Part shown: piece after piece, positions 1 through 5,368 of the stretch
Numbering within the stretch: the first letter of the stretch is position 1
Layout: the number at the start of each line of letters is the position of its first letter
Origin: Saccharofermentans sp.
Lineage (GTDB): Bacteria > Bacillota_A > Clostridia > Saccharofermentanales > Saccharofermentanaceae
Length of the DNA: 5,368 bases
Reading direction: 5' to 3'
NCBI GenBank assembly: GCA_024692105.1
Contig: JAILMZ010000004.1
Location: 1-5,368 of the forward strand
Program-made: the position numbers and the translations under genes
Notes under the pieces: model-generated
Database searches by the model: none
Seen by the model: only the letters and a program-made list of their open reading frames with translations
What the model was told of the DNA's origin: nothing

Positions 1-1278
1 GGGTGCATGAGTATTGATCGTGCATCCCTTACGGCCCTGTATGCTTAATACAGAGTCCGCGGTTTCTGAGGCGGTATGCTTTTGGGTGCTCATACCGCCC
101 GGTCTTGCCTCGGCTTTTTGCTTCGGCTCTTCTTTCTTCCCGTATTTGTCATCAATCGCAGCTTCAATATCCGCTTTGGACGCATACCTGACTTCTCTGC
201 TGCCGTGCTCGGGTATGACATACGGATCGTTGCTGTTGAACTCGATCCCCCATTCGTAGAACAGCTTCATCCGCACTTTCATGGGGTGAAAGCCTGTCTT
301 CATGACGATAAACTCGCCTTTGGGAAGGTTCCTCAGTTCATCCGCTGTCATCAGCGGGCGCTCGATCATCTGGAGTGACTGTGAGCTCTGGTCCTTGCCT
401 TTGCTAACTGTGCCTGACATGACTGTTTTGGTTCCGAGCGCTTTGGATATCTGGTCGGCAGAAGTGGAGTTGGGAGCAAAGCCGCCTGAGATAGTGAGCT
501 GTGTGTTGTCTATGATGATCTCGGCTCCTTCTTTGCCGTAGTTCTTTTCAAGCTGCGCAAACGACTGGATGATCGGCACTATCTGAAGTCTTCTGGATCT
601 GGATGCCGAGAACATCATCTCAGCAGAATCTATCTTGGGAAGTGTGCCGAACTCATCGCAGAAGAATATGCAGCGGTTTTTGAGCTTTCCGCCGTTTTCG
701 TCTGCCACGGCTAGGATCTCTCTGTAGAGCTGCTGGATGATGAGCGAGATAAGGAAGAAAGTGTTCGGGTTCTCCTCCGGCATTATTATGAACAGCGCGC
801 TCTTCTCGTTACAGAACTTCTCGGCGTCAAGTGCCGTATCGAAGCAGAGGAGCTGTTCTAATTCGGAGTCGAGGAATGTGTTGAGCCTGGACAGTGCCGT
901 GCTCATAACGGACGACATGGCCTGTTCGGGAGAGTTTAAAGCTGCGCCTGCGAACCATCTGGCTTTGTGGGTGTCCGGAAGCTTATCCATAAGGAGCTGG
1001 AACTGGGTCTTGCCCTTTACACCTGACGGTGCCAGAAGCTCCTGGATTATCTTGAACACTGATATTATGTGGCGTTCTTCAGGCTTGGCGAACTCTGCTA
1101 CCAGGAGTATGGTTGCGGTAATAAGGCCTTCGGCCGCATCGTAGAAGAATGCGTTCTGGCCGTAGGAAGCGGCCGAGTCTGTGCCCGACATTATTATCGT
1201 CTTGGCTATTATCTTCGCGTACTTCTCTGATTTGGCCCTGTAAGCTACGATCTCCGGATGGGCTTTGGACTGGTCCAT
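1..1278 (-). CDS. virD4: VirD4/TraG-type coupling protein, C-terminal piece (after in-frame amber; runs off left edge)
   Basis: This is the larger, C-terminal part of a type IV coupling ATPase, the inner-membrane motor that links the relaxase-DNA complex to the mating channel. It begins with ATG directly after, and in the same frame as, the amber codon that ends the N-terminal piece. It stays open for 426 codons to the window edge. Visible family features include KSEKYAKIIAKTI, YGQNAFFYDAAEGL and KARWFAGAALN. The Walker B segment CIFFCDEFGT has its Asp-Glu encoded near 652-657 (about residue 418 of the full readthrough protein). The segments SASRSRRLQIVPIIQSFAQ and LPKGEFIVMKTG follow. The Lys/Glu-rich tail is weakly conserved and the true stop lies outside the window. 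No Shine-Dalgarno sequence precedes the ATG, so I read this as the distal part of an interrupted gene, not an independent gene. Without Walker A it should not be an active ATPase. Family assignment is confident; expression is doubtful. Confidence 0.85.
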   Translation of the reverse strand, partial: MDQSKAHPEIVAYRAKSEKYAKIIAKTIIMSGTDSAASYGQNAFFYDAAEGLITATILLVAEFAKPEERHIISVFKIIQELLAPSGVKGKTQFQLLMDKLPDTHKARWFAGAALNSPEQAMSSVMSTALSRLNTFLDSELEQLLCFDTALDAEKFCNEKSALFIIMPEENPNTFFLISLIIQQLYREILAVADENGGKLKNRCIFFCDEFGTLPKIDSAEMMFSASRSRRLQIVPIIQSFAQLEKNYGKEGAEIIIDNTQLTISGGFAPNSTSADQISKALGTKTVMSGTVSKGKDQSSQSLQMIERPLMTADELRNLPKGEFIVMKTGFHPMKVRMKLFYEWGIEFNSNDPYVIPEHGSREVRYASKADIEAAIDDKYGKKEEPKQKAEARPGGMSTQKHTASETADSVLSIQGRKGCTINTHAP

Positions 1279-1281
1279 CTA
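1276..1281 (-). other. In-frame amber codon followed immediately by ATG inside virD4
   Basis: On the minus strand the sequence reads TAG (1281-1279) then ATG (1278-1276), both in the coupling-protein frame. Upstream the protein ends LVNK; downstream it resumes MDQSKAHPEIV. In relatives I remember, this site reads LVNKYMD or similar, so the amber most simply replaces a Tyr codon (TAT/TAC to TAG, one base). No length is lost or gained. The complete genes in the window end in TGA or TAA, so TAG is not otherwise used here as a terminal stop, but the sample is too small to mean much. Confidence 0.85.
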
Positions 1282-1908
1282 CTTGTTTACCAGATGCAGA
1301 AGGTTGTTGCCGTCCGATCTTGTGGGGTTTCTGAGATCGATGACCGCCACGTTATATCCGTAATCCTTACAGATATTGCCGTAGTTTCGCATGATGTCGC
1401 CTTTGGTGTCTGTGGAAAGCAGGCTCATTCCTGAGGCAAGTGCATACTCAAGGCACGGATACAGCCAGTAAGCCGTTTTGCCGACACCTGCAGCCCCGAG
1501 CATCAGGGCATGCACATCTCCCGTATCAACGATCGCCTCGTTTTTTGGTGTGCAGCCGACTACGATACCCTGGGGAAGAGGCTCTTCAGGGATGACTATC
1601 TCGGGCTTGCCTTTCTTCCGTCTTATAAGGTTTCTAAGCTTAAGCAGTAAAGACGTACCCTTTTGAACAGTCGGCTGCGTTTTGCCGGCGGCCTGCATTC
1701 GCCACTTGCCGGGTGTGAATCTGACAAACCTGTACATTTGTTTTATCTCTTTGTTTGCAGCCCACCTTGAAGTGCCGTGCTGGCCGTCGCCTACGGTCTT
1801 GCTCTTTATGCTGTTGAGGTTGAACATGTGGCCGGCAGTGTTGGCAACCACCATCAGCAATAAGACCAAGACCATTACTATTACAAGAATCAGGTGATCT
1901 CCCGACAT
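1279..1908 (-). CDS. virD4: VirD4/TraG-type coupling protein, N-terminal piece (truncated by amber)
   Basis: This is the N-terminal 209 residues of the coupling ATPase. Residues 5-23 form one hydrophobic membrane helix. Residues 39-50 (TVGDGQHGTSRWA region) and LPQGIVVG (111-118) are typical of clostridial VirD4 proteins. Walker A is GAAGVGKT at 138-145, followed by the conserved STDTKGD (165-171) and DLRNPTRSDGNNLLHLVNK before the TAG. The ATG at 1908 is preceded by AAGGTGA with a 6-base gap. It overlaps the end of the primase-like gene by 19 bases, so translation of the two is probably coupled. Family members have the whole ATPase in one chain of roughly 600 residues. Here Walker B lies beyond the stop, so this piece alone should be inactive though still membrane-anchored. 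The membrane region is short, with one helix where I recall several relatives having two. Confidence 0.85.
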   Translation of the reverse strand: MSGDHLILVIVMVLVLLLMVVANTAGHMFNLNSIKSKTVGDGQHGTSRWAANKEIKQMYRFVRFTPGKWRMQAAGKTQPTVQKGTSLLLKLRNLIRRKKGKPEIVIPEEPLPQGIVVGCTPKNEAIVDTGDVHALMLGAAGVGKTAYWLYPCLEYALASGMSLLSTDTKGDIMRNYGNICKDYGYNVAVIDLRNPTRSDGNNLLHLVNK

Positions 1909-2798
1909 ATTGATTCACCTTCTTCCTGTGCTGGATTTAAAAGATCCTCGTTCCAGTCTTTTAAGGTAGGAACAAGGATCTCGCAGTTAATGCCCGTATC
2001 TGTGAGCCTCTGCCGGATGGCTTCGGCTGCTTTCTGACCGGGCGGATCGTTATCGAAACAGATGTAGACCTGAGTTATATCAGGTCTGTCTTCCAAGAAC
2101 TTATTGAGTGCCGTATCTGATACAGAACAGGCGGCTATAAAGCTGTCTTCAGCCCAGCCGGGACAGTACATCGTTATATATGAGAGCATGTCGATTGGTG
2201 CTTCGAACAGGAATACCCTGTTAGAGGAGCCGCGCCAGTTGAATGTGTATCTGTTGTCGGAACCGTGCTCATTGGCTCTCCAGACCCTGCCTGAGACTGT
2301 TGTTCGCTTATGCGCGTGCCTGGGTATGCCGTCCTTATCGGTGCCGACGAAAACGACGTTATGGTATTTTGCTGACTCGTATATGAGACCTGCATCTGCA
2401 AATGCCTGCACTACATTGCTTCTGATCTTGCGGGTTTTTATGAGATAGGCGAGGGCGCGCTTCATGTCGCTGTTTTTCTCAGGCAGCCGGAAGATCTTAT
2501 CCGGTTCTTTGCATTCGGGTTTAGCGGTTATTGTCTGGACTTCTTCGTCCAGGATGAACTTTAAGGCTTCGGGGTAGGACAGAGCAAAATACTTCATTAC
2601 GAAGCCTACTGTGTTTCCGCCTGTCTGTTCGTAATGGTTAAACCAGAGGTTGTTTTTTATGGATACGACCTGATCTTTGTCCTTCCAGATGTATTGTGCG
2701 CCGGCTTTATTAACTTGCAAGCCGTGTCTTTCAAGCAAAGAGACGAGGTCGGTTTCTCTGGCACGGCGCTTTTGTTCTTCGGTAAACTCGATATTCAT
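1890..2798 (-). CDS. DUF3991/Toprim primase-like protein
   Basis: This 302-residue protein has the layout of the DUF3991-plus-Toprim proteins of clostridial conjugative elements. Residues 35-83 look like a CHC2 primase zinc-finger region: LWFNHYEQTGGNTVGFVMKY matches the usual FHCF..GGDVIGFVM pattern, but the zinc-binding Cys residues are absent. Residues 100-190 form the DUF3991-like middle. The Toprim fold follows, with the acidic Glu in FLFEAPIDML (E199) and the DxD pair in VYICFDNDPPGQKAA (D249 and D251). Toprim domains of this kind serve primases and topoisomerases, so a role in making or handling single-stranded plasmid DNA during transfer is likely but unproven. The ATG at 2798 has AAAGGAG (2805-2811) at a 6-base gap. 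The TGA overlaps the virD4 start. An intrinsic terminator sits in its leader, so expression may depend on read-through. No fault is visible in the frame. Confidence 0.85.
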   Translation of the reverse strand: MNIEFTEEQKRRARETDLVSLLERHGLQVNKAGAQYIWKDKDQVVSIKNNLWFNHYEQTGGNTVGFVMKYFALSYPEALKFILDEEVQTITAKPECKEPDKIFRLPEKNSDMKRALAYLIKTRKIRSNVVQAFADAGLIYESAKYHNVVFVGTDKDGIPRHAHKRTTVSGRVWRANEHGSDNRYTFNWRGSSNRVFLFEAPIDMLSYITMYCPGWAEDSFIAACSVSDTALNKFLEDRPDITQVYICFDNDPPGQKAAEAIRQRLTDTGINCEILVPTLKDWNEDLLNPAQEEGESICREIT

Positions 2799-2822
2799 GG
2801 TGTTCTCCTTTCCTGGGGGTAT

Positions 2823-2847
2823 AAAAAAGCCAGCCGATTTGGCTGGC
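2823..2847 (-). terminator. Intrinsic terminator after the lipoprotein gene, in the primase leader
   Basis: Read on the minus strand, GCCAGCC pairs perfectly with GGCTGGC (7 bp) around a 5-base loop AAATC. Six T residues (2823-2828) follow at once. It lies 36 bases after the lipoprotein TAA and only 25 bases before the primase-like ATG. It should end the lipoprotein transcript. Because there is almost no room for a promoter between it and the ribosome binding site, it may also act as an attenuator for the genes to its left. Confidence 0.85.
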
Positions 2848-2848
2848 G

Positions 2849-2864
2849 ATTTGATTGTTCAAAT
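2849..2864 (-). repeat. Small AT-rich inverted repeat next to the terminator
   Basis: ATTTGA and TCAAAT form a perfect 6-bp inverted repeat around a 4-base loop, ending one base before the terminator stem. It could be a second, weak RNA hairpin or a protein-binding site. The same ATTTG could alternatively pair with CAAAT in the terminator loop. It is AT-only except for one G-C pair, so chance is possible. Confidence 0.45.
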
Positions 2865-2882
2865 AAGTGCATACGATTGTAG

Positions 2883-3794
2883 TTAAGATGGCTTTTCCTT
2901 GCCGTCACTCCAAACGGAATTCACATTATAACTACCTGTGCTTAAGTTGTTGTTTACGCAATAATCTTCATACTGATTGATGACATCATCCGCAGAATTA
3001 CCAGTAAACTCCAATCCGGTTATCTTATCACCGGTAACGTTGTCAAAAGCTGTGCCGTACAATTTGTAATAAGAGATTGTGGGCGCTTCAGTTGCAGGAG
3101 CTTCGGTCTGAGTTGGAGCCTGTGTCTCTGCCGGGGCAGGATCCGTTGCAGCAGTTGTTTCTGCAGGTGCAGCAGTTGTAGGCGTTGTCTCACTTCCGCT
3201 GCTTCCGCTTGAAGATGAACTGCCGGACGAAGACGATCCGCTTCCTGACGAACTCTCGCTTCCGCTTGAAGAACTGCCTGAAGATGACGAACCGCTACCT
3301 GATGAGCTTCCGCTGGATGATGAACCGCCGCTGCTTGAAGAACTGCCGGAGCCGGAAGAACCGCTTAAGATACTGCTTAAACCGGGATAACAATCAGGTG
3401 CGTCATATTCCTTGTTGCCGTTGTCGTAGTCATCTTGAACCCATCCGAGCATGAACTCTGCAGAATCTTCGTTATTCTCGTAGCCGTACTCCATGAGAGC
3501 ATCCATTATCTCAGAATCAGAATAGCCTTCTTCGATCATGTCCCATGCAAGGTTGTAATCGTATGCGATCTCGTCTTCCTCGCTCATGGTTTCTGCCGGA
3601 GTAGGTGTTGGTCTCGGAGTGGGCGTAGGCCTTTTTGACGTCTCCGAAGTCTCGGCAACGGATTCTTCGATGCTGCTTTCAGGGATCGAAGGCTCTGATT
3701 CGGGTGCCTCTTCAGAAGCGCAGGATGCTAGAAGCGACGTTGCGACAAAAGCAGCAGTTATAAGACTGATCGTCTTTGTACTCTTACTAAACAT
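2883..3794 (-). CDS. Surface lipoprotein with Ser/Gly-rich linker, possible Ltp-like segment
   Basis: This 303-residue protein starts with a positive, hydrophobic signal peptide and the lipobox LASC (residues 22-25), so it should be cleaved before Cys25 and lipid-anchored outside the cell membrane. The order is then an acidic/Ser stalk (26-55), a Thr-Pro stretch (56-66) and a short, probably helical domain (70-125). A Ser/Gly linker (144-201), a Thr/Ala/Pro/Glu stretch (202-239) and a small C-terminal domain (240-303) that I do not recognise complete it. The helical part (GYSDSEIMDALMEYGY...DSAEFML) loosely follows the pattern of Ltp host-surface lipoprotein repeats. The linkers suggest a domain held away from the membrane. 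The ATG at 3794 has only a weak ribosome site (GGGATGGG), but an in-frame stop shortly upstream and the signal peptide fix this start. It has its own promoter and terminator and low G+C. It is confidently a lipoprotein; its function is unknown. Confidence 0.88.
   Translation of the reverse strand: MFSKSTKTISLITAAFVATSLLASCASEEAPESEPSIPESSIEESVAETSETSKRPTPTPRPTPTPAETMSEEDEIAYDYNLAWDMIEEGYSDSEIMDALMEYGYENNEDSAEFMLGWVQDDYDNGNKEYDAPDCYPGLSSILSGSSGSGSSSSSGGSSSSGSSSGSGSSSSGSSSSGSESSSGSGSSSSGSSSSSGSSGSETTPTTAAPAETTAATDPAPAETQAPTQTEAPATEAPTISYYKLYGTAFDNVTGDKITGLEFTGNSADDVINQYEDYCVNNNLSTGSYNVNSVWSDGKEKPS
3192..3365 (-). repeat. Low-complexity Ser/Gly coding repeat
   Basis: This stretch encodes residues 144-201 of the lipoprotein, almost entirely Ser and Gly in variations of SSSSGSS. 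Short DNA units such as CTTGAAGAACTGCC (plus strand) recur imperfectly. The Ser codons are mixed (TCT, TCC, TCA, TCG, AGC and AGT all appear), so the protein repeat is much more regular than the DNA repeat. It is likely a flexible spacer and may vary in length between strains. Confidence 0.8.
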
Positions 3795-3827
3795 ATACCC
3801 ATCCCAAGTGTCTTAATAACAATACAG

Positions 3828-3836
3828 ATTATAGCA
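3828..3836 (-). promoter_or_regulatory. Extended -10 promoter of the lipoprotein gene
   Basis: The minus strand reads TGCTATAAT, a consensus -10 box with the extended TGn motif, 33 bases before the ATG at 3794. No good -35 box lies at 16-18 bases (17-base spacing gives ATATCC), which fits an extended -10 promoter. The -35 area falls on the T-tract of the upstream terminator, so a fresh transcription unit starts right after the previous one ends. Transcription would begin near 3820, leaving a leader of about 25 bases. Confidence 0.7.
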
Positions 3837-3852
3837 CTTCAGATCTTCGGGG

Positions 3853-3879
3853 ATATAAAGCCAGCCGGTTGCAGCTGGC
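3853..3879 (-). terminator. Intrinsic terminator after the helical-repeat gene
   Basis: On the minus strand GCCAGCTG pairs with CGGCTGGC (8 bp including one U-G wobble) around the tetraloop CAAC. TTTATAT follows. It lies 56 bases after the TGA at 3936. The T-tract is interrupted, so termination may be partial. The stem and its surroundings resemble the terminator at 2823-2847. Confidence 0.75.
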
Positions 3880-3935
3880 AATAAATGGGTTTTCAAAATA
3901 ACGCTGTGATTATCGGAGCCGGCCTCAGAGTTAGC

Positions 3936-4739
3936 TCAGTAGTAAGGATTCTCCTTGTTTTTCAAAAGATATGAGTGAGGCGGCGTATAGAAGATCGCAC
4001 CTTTGATCTGCTCCTTGGCTGCCCAGCCTGTGGTATTGTAATACACGTCGTATTCTTCAATCAGTCTTTGCAGGAGTTCTTTGTCGTGCATTCTGCTGAT
4101 TGCAGCTTTCCACATCTCCATCCACGGAACATGAGCGATTTCAAACAGCTTGTTCTCATCTGTTATATTCCAGATAGCAACTTCGCACAAAGGAATTGTC
4201 CACCCGTAGTAGATACCGCTTTTCTGCAATGCGTAACTGTGCTCATCGACTTTAAGGGGACCTTTTATGTCGCCAATAACGAGTTTGTAAAGGAATTCCT
4301 GGTCATGAATGTTTAACAATACAGCCATTAAGAGCTCATACAGGTCATCTTCTCTCAGTGTATTGTCTTTGAATATTTGAGTACTCGGCAATTCTGTTAC
4401 CTTTGTCAAAACAAAATCTTCGAGAAACTGTACGTCATCAAAACCATCTAATAGAGCTCTTGTGACCTGATCCGTATTGTCGCTCGTCATGATATATTGT
4501 TTTCTGTGTGACAGATCCAGCTTTTTACGTGCAAAACTATTGCCGGTCTTGTAGGCAAGCTCAAGCAGTGTTTCTTGGTCGTAGATTTGGTTAACAGCAG
4601 CCCTTTTTACGTCTGTAAGTGGAGCCTGGAGCGCAATCGCTTTAAGCTGAATCTGGTCATCGATCTTTTGTATGGCTAAAATAGCTTTTTCTAACTTCTT
4701 TTTATTGTCAGTCATCCAGATAGGTGTGAACAGACCCAT
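3936..4739 (-). CDS. Unrecognised protein with degenerate HEAT-like helical repeats
   Basis: I do not recognise a named family for this 267-residue protein. It has no signal peptide or membrane helix, so it is probably cytoplasmic. After the N-terminus MGLFTPIWMT, a motif of the form A..xI.DQ..L..lA recurs six times. Its Asp falls at about residues 28, 54, 102, 146, 194 and 219 (QKIDDQIQL, QIYDQETLLELA, GFDDVQFLEDFV, NIHDQEFLYKLV, NITDENKLFEIA, RMHDKELLQRLI). The spacings are near 25 or near twice 25, as expected of a two-helix solenoid with eroded units. Such folds usually bind proteins. The start at 4739 is chosen because AAAGGAG lies 6 bases upstream; an ATG at 4778 in the same frame has no ribosome site. 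It follows the relaxase by 40 bases and ends at a terminator. G+C is lower than in the transfer genes, suggesting acquired cargo. Confidence 0.8.
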   Translation of the reverse strand: MGLFTPIWMTDNKKKLEKAILAIQKIDDQIQLKAIALQAPLTDVKRAAVNQIYDQETLLELAYKTGNSFARKKLDLSHRKQYIMTSDNTDQVTRALLDGFDDVQFLEDFVLTKVTELPSTQIFKDNTLREDDLYELLMAVLLNIHDQEFLYKLVIGDIKGPLKVDEHSYALQKSGIYYGWTIPLCEVAIWNITDENKLFEIAHVPWMEMWKAAISRMHDKELLQRLIEEYDVYYNTTGWAAKEQIKGAIFYTPPHSYLLKNKENPYY

Positions 4740-4745
4740 ATTGTG

Positions 4746-4752
4746 CTCCTTT
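4746..4752 (-). promoter_or_regulatory. Ribosome binding site deciding the start at 4739
   Basis: AAAGGAG, 6 bases before the ATG at 4739, is identical in sequence and spacing to the site before the primase-like gene (2805-2811). It argues against the upstream in-frame ATG at 4778. Confidence 0.8.
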
Positions 4753-4779
4753 ATGCATAATTGCTTTGATTCTAACATA

Positions 4780-5368
4780 TCAGCCGTGCTTTATTCCGTG
4801 TGCCTCATCCTTTTCTAAGATCTGGCGTCTTAGCTTGATATCGACTTTAGGTATGTGTTCCGGGTTATCACTGAATTTGTCTTCGAATATCCTGCTTACG
4901 TTATTGAGAAGCCGGGTAACACTGGCAGCCAGATAAGCAGGTGTTTCGCTGCTGCCTGAGACCGCGCTTAAGGCCCGGGCATCGAGGCTGTCGGCTGCTT
5001 TTATCACGGCGTTCCTGATTGTCTTGAACTCGGGGTTGGCTGAAAGCGGGAGTTTGGGCAGGTCTGTTTCAGAGTAGATATGTCTGAGCTCATTCTGTTT
5101 CTCATACCAGAGGTCGTATAGGGAGGAGACGGCAGGAAGATTTTCTATCTCATCCACGATGCTGTCGACCAGAGCCCTGTCCTGTCTGTTCAGATAACCG
5201 TAGACTTTTTTGCCTTTGTGGTCTTTAAGGCGCTGTCCGAGATCTATCAGCAATAACTTAAGCGCCAGGTTTTCTTCGGTACCGTCTTGGATATGACTCA
5301 GAAGCTCTTCTATCTCGTCTTTGCCTCTTTGCCTGAGCAGGTCTCTTCTTAATGTCTTTTCGTTTTGA
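4780..5368 (-). CDS. MobP3-type relaxase, C-terminal part (5' end outside window)
   Basis: The frame is open from the right edge to the TGA at 4780, giving the last 195 residues of a larger protein. Segments such as EIEELLSHIQDGTEENLALKLL, KKVYGYLNRQDRALVDSIVDEI, SLYDLWYEKQNEL and LPLSANPEFKTIRNAVI, and the basic tail (KLRRQILEKDEAHGIKHG), match what I recall of the conserved C-terminal region of MobP3-family relaxases from clostridial elements. The nicking domain, with its catalytic Tyr and metal-binding His residues, would lie upstream, so catalytic competence cannot be judged. A relaxase nicks at the origin of transfer and stays bound to the strand that is moved; the coupling ATPase to the left would be its partner. 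The family call is from memory of sequence similarity. A possible TTG start at 5253 is not used here because homologous coding sequence continues upstream. G+C is high, like the other transfer genes. Confidence 0.78.
   Translation of the reverse strand, partial: QNEKTLRRDLLRQRGKDEIEELLSHIQDGTEENLALKLLLIDLGQRLKDHKGKKVYGYLNRQDRALVDSIVDEIENLPAVSSLYDLWYEKQNELRHIYSETDLPKLPLSANPEFKTIRNAVIKAADSLDARALSAVSGSSETPAYLAASVTRLLNNVSRIFEDKFSDNPEHIPKVDIKLRRQILEKDEAHGIKHG

Noticed and set aside
737..1144. A 135-codon plus-strand open frame opposite virD4
   Set aside because: It lies antisense to strongly conserved coupling-protein sequence, has no family resemblance, and is explained by the codon composition of the real gene.
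1279..1281. Genome-wide reassignment of TAG as a sense codon
   Set aside because: Only one in-frame TAG is seen, no tRNA gene is in the window, and reassignment is not known for ordinary Clostridia apart from pyrrolysine users. A point mutation or base error is simpler.
3185..3454. Plus-strand Arg/Cys-rich open frame opposite the Ser/Gly linker
   Set aside because: It is a direct by-product of the reverse complement of the Ser/Gly repeat codons.
3920..3950. A TTAGCTCAGTAGTA stretch resembling a tRNA D-arm
   Set aside because: No acceptor pairing, anticodon arm or T-arm consensus follows within a tRNA length, and the stretch overlaps the 3' end of the helical-repeat gene. It is a chance match.
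4740..4778. Upstream ATG at 4778 as the start of the helical-repeat gene
   Set aside because: It has no ribosome binding site, whereas the ATG at 4739 has AAAGGAG at an ideal gap, and the 13 extra residues look unlike a protein N-terminus.
4780..5253. A separate 157-residue gene starting at TTG 5253
   Set aside because: The frame stays open to the window edge and the extra 38 codons also match the relaxase family, so this is an internal codon of a truncated gene.

Overview
The window is a piece of a conjugative or mobilizable element, most likely integrated, from an uncultured or gut/rumen-type member of the Clostridia (Bacillota). This rests on three minus-strand genes that resemble families commonly found together in clostridial integrative elements: the C-terminal part of a MobP3-type relaxase, a DUF3991/Toprim primase-like protein, and a VirD4/TraG-type coupling ATPase. 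Other supports are the strong AAAGGAG ribosome binding sites and a typical Gram-positive lipoprotein signal. No integrase, attachment site or origin of transfer is visible, so whether the element is integrated is inferred from the families alone.

All genes read right to left. The relaxase enters from the right edge and ends at 4780. It is followed by an unrecognised 267-residue protein (3936-4739) built from degenerate HEAT-like helical repeats, which closes with an intrinsic terminator (3853-3879). A separate promoter (extended -10 TGCTATAAT at 3828-3836) then drives a 303-residue surface lipoprotein (2883-3794) with a long Ser/Gly linker, closed by a second, very similar terminator (2823-2847). 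That terminator lies inside the leader of the primase-like gene (1890-2798). The primase-like gene overlaps the coupling-protein gene by 19 bases.

The coupling-protein gene runs off the left edge and carries an in-frame amber codon (1279-1281). This separates the half with the Walker A motif from the half with the Walker B motif. The downstream frame is intact, which suggests a recent nonsense mutation or a base error rather than long decay. If the stop is real and not suppressed, the element should be transfer-defective, or dependent on a coupling protein supplied in trans.

The relaxase would nick and pilot the DNA, the coupling ATPase would deliver it to a mating channel (expected further left, outside the window), and the Toprim protein may handle single-stranded DNA. 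The helical-repeat gene and the lipoprotein look like cargo between relaxase and primase: their hand-counted G+C is clearly lower than that of the transfer genes, and the lipoprotein has its own promoter and terminator. A segment of the lipoprotein loosely resembles the Ltp host-exclusion lipoprotein motif, so an entry-exclusion role is a testable guess. There is no gene-free stretch longer than 300 bases. No RNA gene, CRISPR array or insertion sequence was seen.
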